DNA from: Nocardia terpenica
GTDB lineage: Bacteria; Actinomycetota; Actinomycetes; Mycobacteriales; Mycobacteriaceae
Length of the DNA stretch: 64,000 nt
NCBI RefSeq assembly: GCF_013186535.1
Contig: NZ_JABMCZ010000002.1
Location: forward strand, 310,001-374,000
Reading direction: 5' to 3'
A model generated the notes under the pieces. The model saw only the letters and a list, made by a program, of their open reading frames with translations. It had not been told where the DNA came from and did no database searches. Positions within the stretch are counted from its first letter, which is position 1. Every line of letters begins with the position of its first letter. Below are positions 59,413-64,000 of this stretch, one piece after another. The position numbers were made by a program, and so were the translations under genes.

Positions 59413-60084
59413 GTGACGATCCTCGGACGACGCTGGGTGCCGGCGGTGGCGGGCGTGCTCACCGCGATCCTGCTGCTGGCCATGGGCGCGGCGCTGCGCC
59501 CGCTGATTCCGGGCTCCGACGCCGTGGGCGACCACGGGATCACGCTCAGCGCCGCGGAAATCGGCTTCGCACAAGATATGTCGACCCATCACGAGCAGGC
59601 CGTGTTCATGACGCAATACCTCGACAAGGGCAGCGTGGACCCGGTCGTCGCCCTGCTGGCGGAGCAGATCTCCGCGAACCAGATCCAGGAGATCGGCATC
59701 ATGCGCGGCTGGCTCATGCTGTTCGACAAGCCGCAAACGGGCCAGCACCCCATGGCCTGGATGCAGCAGACGACGGCACATGCCATGGGGCACATGGCCT
59801 CCGCCGCCCCCGCGCCCCCACCCGCCATGCCCGGCATGGCAACCTGGGACGACCTCAACCGCCTGCACCAGCTGAAGGGCCGCGACGCGGAAATCCTGTT
59901 CCTGCAACTGATGATGCGCCACCATCAGGGCGGCATAGACATGGCCCACGAGGCCATTCCCCTGCTGCACTCACCGGTGATCAAGCGAATCACACAGGGG
60001 ATGATCAACGATCAGACGCAGGAGTTCGGGTATATGGGGATGCTGTTGCAGCAGCGGGGGGCGCCGATGCTGCCATATCCGTGA
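59413..60084 (+). CDS. Membrane-anchored DUF305 protein
   Basis: 223 residues from GTG 59413. An N-terminal membrane anchor (VAGVLTAILLLAMGAAL) is followed by two four-helix DUF305 halves with His-rich motifs FAQDMSTHHEQAVFM and LQLMMRHHQGGIDMAH, typical of periplasmic/extracytoplasmic copper-binding candidates. The linker is Met/His/Pro-rich (MGHMASAAPAPPPAMPGM). It may handle metal at the cell surface with the LVIVD protein. Its stop is immediately followed by repeat locus 8. Confidence 0.88.
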   Translation: MTILGRRWVPAVAGVLTAILLLAMGAALRPLIPGSDAVGDHGITLSAAEIGFAQDMSTHHEQAVFMTQYLDKGSVDPVVALLAEQISANQIQEIGIMRGWLMLFDKPQTGQHPMAWMQQTTAHAMGHMASAAPAPPPAMPGMATWDDLNRLHQLKGRDAEILFLQLMMRHHQGGIDMAHEAIPLLHSPVIKRITQGMINDQTQEFGYMGMLLQQRGAPMLPYP

Positions 60085-60107
60085 TCCCGGCCAAAAGCAT
60101 GCCGGGA
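60085..60107 (+). repeat. Solo hairpin core (locus 8)
   Basis: A core in plus orientation (loop CAAAAGCAT) starts at the base after the DUF305 stop codon. No tandem units follow; the next bases read TGACGGGAGGG. It lies between convergent genes. A 50-codon frame (GTG 60125 to 60277) follows but overlaps the AraC gene and is doubtful. Confidence 0.88.
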
Positions 60108-60247
60108 TGACGGGAGGGAAGAGCGTGCGTGCCCTTCGTGCGGACGTCGAGACTCGACCGGTCTCCTTCGAGCGCGGCGAGCTGTTCGTTCATCGGAATG
60201 TCTTCCGGATGGGCCGACGGTCCGGGCGCTGGCAGCGGGCGCTCGCC

Positions 60248-61105
60248 TCAGCCCAGGTATCCGATTCGTCGTGCTGAGTTCGGGGTTGTTCCGGTCATGC
60301 GGCGGTAGAACTTTGCGAAGTTGGTTGCTTCGGTGAAGCCGAGTTCGCTGGCCAGCGTGGCGAGGGTGACGTCGGTGGTAGCGAGTCGCCGCCGCGCTTC
60401 CAGGGCGATTCGTTCGTCGAGAAACCGTTTGGCGCTCATGCCTCGTGCTCGCCGAACCGACCGGTCGATGGTTCTCGCGCTGGCGTGGACCGTCTGCTCG
60501 TAGTCGCGGATGTGGTGATGCCGTGGGAATTGCTTTTCCACCGCCGCCGCGAACCGCTCGAAGACCGCCGATGTGGTCGCGGTGTCGGCCGCACTGCCGG
60601 GTGCGGCGGCGATGAGCGGTGCGAGAGCCAGGCGGAGGGCATCGGCGAGGTCGTGCGCCGAAGGTCCCACGGCGAGAAGAAGTTCCACATGTCGCAGTGC
60701 TGTCGCGGCGAGCGCGTCGCGTGGGTCCCAGGCCCATTGGCTCGGCCGCAGCGCGTCATCGGCGAACGCGGCGACCCGGGTGCCGGGAGCAAGCACCTCG
60801 GGGGTGAACAACAGCAGCATCCCGCGCAGGCGGGACGCATCCAGGACACGGTGGACCTGTCCGGGACGCAGCCAGAACACGGTGCCCTCGATCAATGTCT
60901 CTTCTCGAAAATCAATGGCGTGCAGCCCCGTACCGCCGGTGACTACACCGACGACATGGAAATCCGGGCGAACCGGCCGAGAGCGCACGGGCCCTCGCAG
61001 GACGTCGGTTTCGGGGAAGCGCCGCAACTCGACCGGCATCGAGCCGACCCCCGCACGAGCGGGCGCATAACCGACACCGAGTACGGGTTGACGTATTTCG
61101 ACCAT
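60248..61105 (-). CDS. AraC-family transcriptional regulator
   Basis: 285 residues. The N-terminal half is a cupin ligand domain (LHAIDFREETLIEGTVFWLRPGQVHRVLD in blocks). The C-terminal double helix-turn-helix has ARTIDRSVRRARGMSAKRFLDERI and LATLASELGFTEATNFAKFYRRMTGTTP. It is divergent from an alpha/beta hydrolase gene with only 75 bases between, so it probably regulates that gene. The ligand is unknown. Confidence 0.92.
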   Translation of the reverse strand: MVEIRQPVLGVGYAPARAGVGSMPVELRRFPETDVLRGPVRSRPVRPDFHVVGVVTGGTGLHAIDFREETLIEGTVFWLRPGQVHRVLDASRLRGMLLLFTPEVLAPGTRVAAFADDALRPSQWAWDPRDALAATALRHVELLLAVGPSAHDLADALRLALAPLIAAAPGSAADTATTSAVFERFAAAVEKQFPRHHHIRDYEQTVHASARTIDRSVRRARGMSAKRFLDERIALEARRRLATTDVTLATLASELGFTEATNFAKFYRRMTGTTPNSARRIGYLG

Positions 61106-61180
61106 AACCGGTCACCAAATTACCTCGTCGGGGATGCACCAATGAGTTGAGATGGAGATATTCGACCCGACAGGAGCACG

Positions 61181-62011
61181 ATGAGTACGATCATTGCCCG
61201 CGGTCAGCGCTTCCGCATCGCCGACTCCGGCGGCCGCGGTTCCGCGATCGTTTTTCTGCACGGCAACCTCATGGACTCGACCATGTGGGACCCCATCGTC
61301 GCGTCGCTCGGCGACTATCGTTGTCTGCGTTTCGATTTCCGGCTGCACGGTGCCACCGACGACGACGGTCTGCCGTTCACCTACTGGGACGCCGCACGCG
61401 ATGCACTGGGCATCCTCGACGCGCTCGGCGTGCCCGCCGCGCACTTCGTCGGACACTCGCAGGGCGGATTCACCGCACTGCGGGCCGCATTGCTTGCCCC
61501 GCAGCGCATTACGAGCATGACCCTCATCGACAGCGCTGCCGACGCGTTTCCCGGCCCGGCGCTGGAACAGATGGCGCGAATCCGGGACGGGTTCGCCGCC
61601 GACGCCGTCGCGGCAACCGGCTCGGCGGTGCTGGATCTGCTGCTGGGCACCGATGACGAGGCGGCCGCGCACTGGCTGGCCCGCATGCAACGCCAACCGG
61701 CCGATCGGCTCAGCCGCGCCGTGGGCGTGCTCATGGGAACCGACAGCATCACCGATCGTCTCGCCGAAATCAGCACACCGACTCTGGTCGTCCACGGCAG
61801 CACAGACGTGCCGATCCCACCCGAGGCGGGCATCGCCCTCGCCAGCGCGCTCCCCGCCGCCGAACCCTTCGAGCTGCTCGACGGTGCCGCCCACACCCCA
61901 CCCGTCACCCACCCCGCCGAAGTCAGCGCCCTGCTGCACCCCTTCCTCGAGAAAAACATCTTCGGCTCACGGGAGCAGGAAGGCCACCCGGGAAGGTCAG
62001 CTACTATCTAA
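61181..62011 (+). CDS. Alpha/beta-fold hydrolase
   Basis: 276 residues. The oxyanion segment IVFLHGNLMDSTMWDP, nucleophile elbow VGHSQGGFTALRAAL, acid in LVVHGSTDVPIPPEAG and the catalytic His in LDGAAHTPPVTHP are all present. AGGAG precedes ATG 61181 at the right spacing. It belongs to the broad esterase/haloperoxidase group; substrate unknown. Likely under control of the divergent AraC regulator. The stop lies inside a palindromic site that precedes the next gene. Confidence 0.9.
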   Translation: MSTIIARGQRFRIADSGGRGSAIVFLHGNLMDSTMWDPIVASLGDYRCLRFDFRLHGATDDDGLPFTYWDAARDALGILDALGVPAAHFVGHSQGGFTALRAALLAPQRITSMTLIDSAADAFPGPALEQMARIRDGFAADAVAATGSAVLDLLLGTDDEAAAHWLARMQRQPADRLSRAVGVLMGTDSITDRLAEISTPTLVVHGSTDVPIPPEAGIALASALPAAEPFELLDGAAHTPPVTHPAEVSALLHPFLEKNIFGSREQEGHPGRSATI

Positions 62012-62030
62012 TTACGTACGTAGTAGATAG
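62004..62030. promoter_or_regulatory. AT-rich imperfect palindrome, candidate operator
   Basis: CTATCTA and TAGATAG flank TACGTACGTA, itself a palindrome, with spacers of two and one bases. It overlaps the hydrolase stop codon and ends just before the ribosome site of the secreted protein gene, a position suited to repressor control of that gene. TACGTA centres occur in several TetR/GntR-type operators. Confidence 0.5.
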
Positions 62031-62046
62031 AGAGGCAATGGGGCCT

Positions 62047-62550
62047 ATGCGATCGAAGACGAAATTCGCTCTTCCTGCGGTTGCCGCGGTGATTTCCGGG
62101 CTGGGGCTGAGTACGGGCGTGGCCGAGGCCGAGGTCGAATCCCGTCGTTCCGGGTGTTTGTGGGCCGGGACCAGCCATTCCCAGGGGGCAGAGGTCATCG
62201 CGGGTGGTTGGGCGTTCGCGTGCACCGCCGATGCGCGGGGCGTGCCCACCTGGGTGCCGGGCGGCGCTACCTCGCAGGCCGGTACCGTTCCCAATCCCGG
62301 CGCCTACACCGATCCGCAGGGGTTGTTCAGCCCCGGCGCTCGCCAGCCCGGCACCAGCTACACCGACTACTGCGTGGGCAACCAGCTCGTCGAGGGCACC
62401 AACGATGTCTATCAGGCCGTGGAATCCGGCGGCCTCGTGTTCTGGAAGGCCGCCGCCCCGATCTCCGACTGGAATTTCGACTCGAATTCCCCTCGCCCCG
62501 AACCGACTTGGCGCTCCACGAGCAACTGCTATCGCGGCAGCCTGCTCTGA
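62047..62550 (+). CDS. Secreted hypothetical protein
   Basis: 167 residues from ATG 62047 (ATG 62038 is too close to the GAGAGG site). A signal peptide is clear: FALPAVAAVISGLGLSTGVAEAE. The mature part is small, Cys-containing (four Cys) and rich in Gly/Ser/Trp, with SGCLWAGTSHSQGAEVIAGG near the start. No family is recognised. It stands alone behind a palindromic candidate operator. Confidence 0.75.
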   Translation: MRSKTKFALPAVAAVISGLGLSTGVAEAEVESRRSGCLWAGTSHSQGAEVIAGGWAFACTADARGVPTWVPGGATSQAGTVPNPGAYTDPQGLFSPGARQPGTSYTDYCVGNQLVEGTNDVYQAVESGGLVFWKAAAPISDWNFDSNSPRPEPTWRSTSNCYRGSLL

Positions 62551-62602
62551 ATCGATAGGCGGGCGACGCCTGTGCCCGCCGTGCAGGTATGGCAGCCCGG
62601 CG

Positions 62603-63946
62603 TCAGTCGGTCGGTGGGCTCGGTTCGGCGGCAGGGACGTTCGGCGTGGTGGTGCCGAATGCCTCGGCGGGATCGCCGTTCTCGACGGTGGTTCCGTCGA
62701 CGGTGTCGACGACCTTGGCGTCGGAGGGGTGCTGGCCGGTGACGTAGGAGTCGACATCGAACCTGAGGCCGCTGCCACCGCCGATGGCTTCGCCGTCGCG
62801 GCGGATCGCGATGATCTCGTGGGTGGCCGACCACAGCGCGCCCGACGCCTGCGGTGGTGTGGTGAGGCCGTGGGTCTTGGTCACCGAACGAAGCTGCGCG
62901 ACCTCGTAGCGGCTGCTGTAGCCGAGCTCGGTGGTCACGCTGGTCTCGACTCCCGCCGACAGGCCCTTGACCTCGATGCCGGCCTTGGCGGTGACCGTGA
63001 CACTGGTCCGCTTGCTGAACTCCTCGCTGGCGGTCTCGGTCACGCCGGTGGTCACCGACACGCTCGACTCGGCGGGAGTGGAACCGTTCTGATTGTTCCG
63101 GAAGATCTGCAACGAGTAGTTGACCCGCCGCTGCAGGGTGTAGAACGGGGAGTTCGCGACCTGCCACGCGATGGTCTTGCCGGGGTCGGTGACCACCGTG
63201 CACGGCACGGTCACGACACGGTCGGTGATCTGTGCGATCGGGTCGGGCTCCTGGTGCGAGGTCAGTACCGGGATCGCCGGAGGATCGCGCTTGACGACCG
63301 CCGCGGGCACGTCGAGGACGTACACCGCTTCGGTGGGAGTGTCGTAATTCGCCTGCGCCCGTAGCAGATCCGCGCCCAGGATCAACCGCTCGACACTGTC
63401 GGAAGGGTAGGCGAGCGGCCGGATCTGCCAGGTGGACACATCCGCCTTCGCTCCGGACTTCTTGTCCCACCAGATCAGCTCACCGATCCGGCCTTCGCGC
63501 ACGTAGCGGCGCCCCGCGAGTTCCCGGCGGATGCACCCGTAGTATTCGAGGTTGGGCGGATCCCAGGTGTTCCAGGAACCCCACACATCCCCGAGCGCCA
63601 CGTACCCCTGCGGCGGGATGGGCCGCCACACGGCACCATTCGCTTTGGCGCCCGAGCCCTGGTCCTTCCAGATCAGTTCGAACCGCACCGGCGGTTTCAC
63701 CATCTGGTCCGCGGCGTTCGCGCCCCGGACCAGGATCGTCGCGCGTTGTCCGGTGATGTCCTCATGGTTACCGTTGCGCCCCAGGCTGCCCAGGTACCGC
63801 CACCCCTGCTGGAACAGGTTGCCCCCGAAGTCGGGGTTGAAGAACGCACCGTGCATCGAGGCACCCGACCCGCGATCGTCCCACCGGCGAGTGAACCGAT
63901 CGGTCACCGCAATATCCAACGCCCCGTACCTGATGCTGTCGACCAT
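62603..63946 (-). CDS. Vps62-like plus aerolysin/MTX2-like candidate pore-forming protein
   Basis: 447 residues. The first 190 residues show three repeats of the Vps62/insecticidal-toxin type: WDDRGSGASMHGAFF, WKDQGSGAKANGAVWRP and WWDKKSGAKADVSTWQIRP, each with a GY/LG-type follower. Residues about 285-400 are Ser/Thr-rich alternating strands (SSVSVTTGVTETASEEFSKR, TSVTVTAKAGIEVKG, ETSVTTELGYSS), the pattern of the ETX/MTX2/aerolysin beta-pore domain. No signal peptide is seen. A role as a toxin or defence effector is inferred. Confidence 0.6.
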   Translation of the reverse strand: MVDSIRYGALDIAVTDRFTRRWDDRGSGASMHGAFFNPDFGGNLFQQGWRYLGSLGRNGNHEDITGQRATILVRGANAADQMVKPPVRFELIWKDQGSGAKANGAVWRPIPPQGYVALGDVWGSWNTWDPPNLEYYGCIRRELAGRRYVREGRIGELIWWDKKSGAKADVSTWQIRPLAYPSDSVERLILGADLLRAQANYDTPTEAVYVLDVPAAVVKRDPPAIPVLTSHQEPDPIAQITDRVVTVPCTVVTDPGKTIAWQVANSPFYTLQRRVNYSLQIFRNNQNGSTPAESSVSVTTGVTETASEEFSKRTSVTVTAKAGIEVKGLSAGVETSVTTELGYSSRYEVAQLRSVTKTHGLTTPPQASGALWSATHEIIAIRRDGEAIGGGSGLRFDVDSYVTGQHPSDAKVVDTVDGTTVENGDPAEAFGTTTPNVPAAEPSPPTD

Positions 63947-64000
63947 GCCGATCCCCTGCTTCCCTCGAAGATTCCGCGGACCGCGATCGGCGCTGACAAC

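Noticed and set aside
60125..60277. 50-codon frame starting GTG after a GGGAGGG site
   Set aside because: It overlaps the 3' end of the AraC gene by 30 bases, has no recognisable family and its ribosome site may be part of decayed repeat sequence; kept only as a note at the solo core.
1..64000. tRNA, rRNA or riboswitch genes
   Set aside because: No T-arm/CCA-type patterns, rRNA segments or known riboswitch cores were noticed on reading; a covariance search was not possible here.

Overview
The window is very GC-rich, with dense actinobacterial gene packing, many 4-bp ATGA/GTGA start-stop overlaps, DUF397/HTH pairs, AfsA, SARP, LLM/F420 and FadD-type genes. It fits a Nocardia-like member of the Nocardiaceae (inference from gene content; no rRNA or tRNA is present to confirm it).

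Layout. (1) 1-13.7 kb is an autoregulator and secondary-metabolite regulation island. It holds the end of a ketosynthase-like gene, an AfsA gamma-butyrolactone/butenolide synthase, a HAD phosphatase, an FAD monooxygenase, a drug-type MFS exporter, an SDR and an LLM oxidoreductase. These are followed by a SARP regulator, a NarL-type two-component pair, an SDR without the usual catalytic residues, a UbiA prenyltransferase and a StrR-like ParB-domain activator. (2) 14-18.3 kb holds a cysteine synthase-like enzyme, small hypothetical genes and a FadD acyl-CoA ligase. (3) 18.5-26 kb is one plus-strand operon of seven overlapping or close genes: two Gfo/Idh/MocA dehydrogenases, a TIM-barrel isomerase, an M20 hydrolase, an LDH2 dehydrogenase, an unknown protein and a BenE-like transporter. 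Its substrate is unknown. (4) 26-28 kb is a WhiJ/AbaA-type HTH regulator with two tandem DUF397 partners. (5) 28-32 kb is a LysR regulator divergent from a radical SAM/SPASM enzyme, a 31-codon micro-ORF, an EEP-family hydrolase and a NUDIX hydrolase. (6) 33-47.7 kb is a long minus-strand biosynthetic cluster. It has two DegT/DnrJ aminotransferases, a nucleotide-sugar dehydrogenase, two acyl-adenylating enzymes (one FAAL-like), an ACP, an acyl-CoA dehydrogenase, two NAD-dependent reductases/epimerases and two PEP-utilising phosphotransferases. It looks like an undescribed aminosugar/lipid product pathway. (7) An intact IS630-family element sits in the divergent promoter at its upstream end. (8) 49-64 kb holds an SDR, a STAND-LuxR regulator, an ABC exporter pair, a second UbiA protein, a secreted LVIVD-repeat protein with a DUF305 protein, an AraC/hydrolase pair, a secreted protein and a candidate aerolysin-type pore-forming protein.

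The most unusual signal is not a gene. A 23-bp hairpin element (arms TCCCGGC and GCCGGGA around a nine-base loop CAAAAGCAC/T) occurs 11 times in eight places, nearly all intergenic. At most sites it carries a tandem array of 18-24 bp units that are specific to that site and always lie on the same side of the core. Each unit repeats the outer arm of the core plus a private spacer. One copy has a paired base change that keeps the stem. Related repeat sequence seems to encode the start of at least one protein. I know of no named family that fits.
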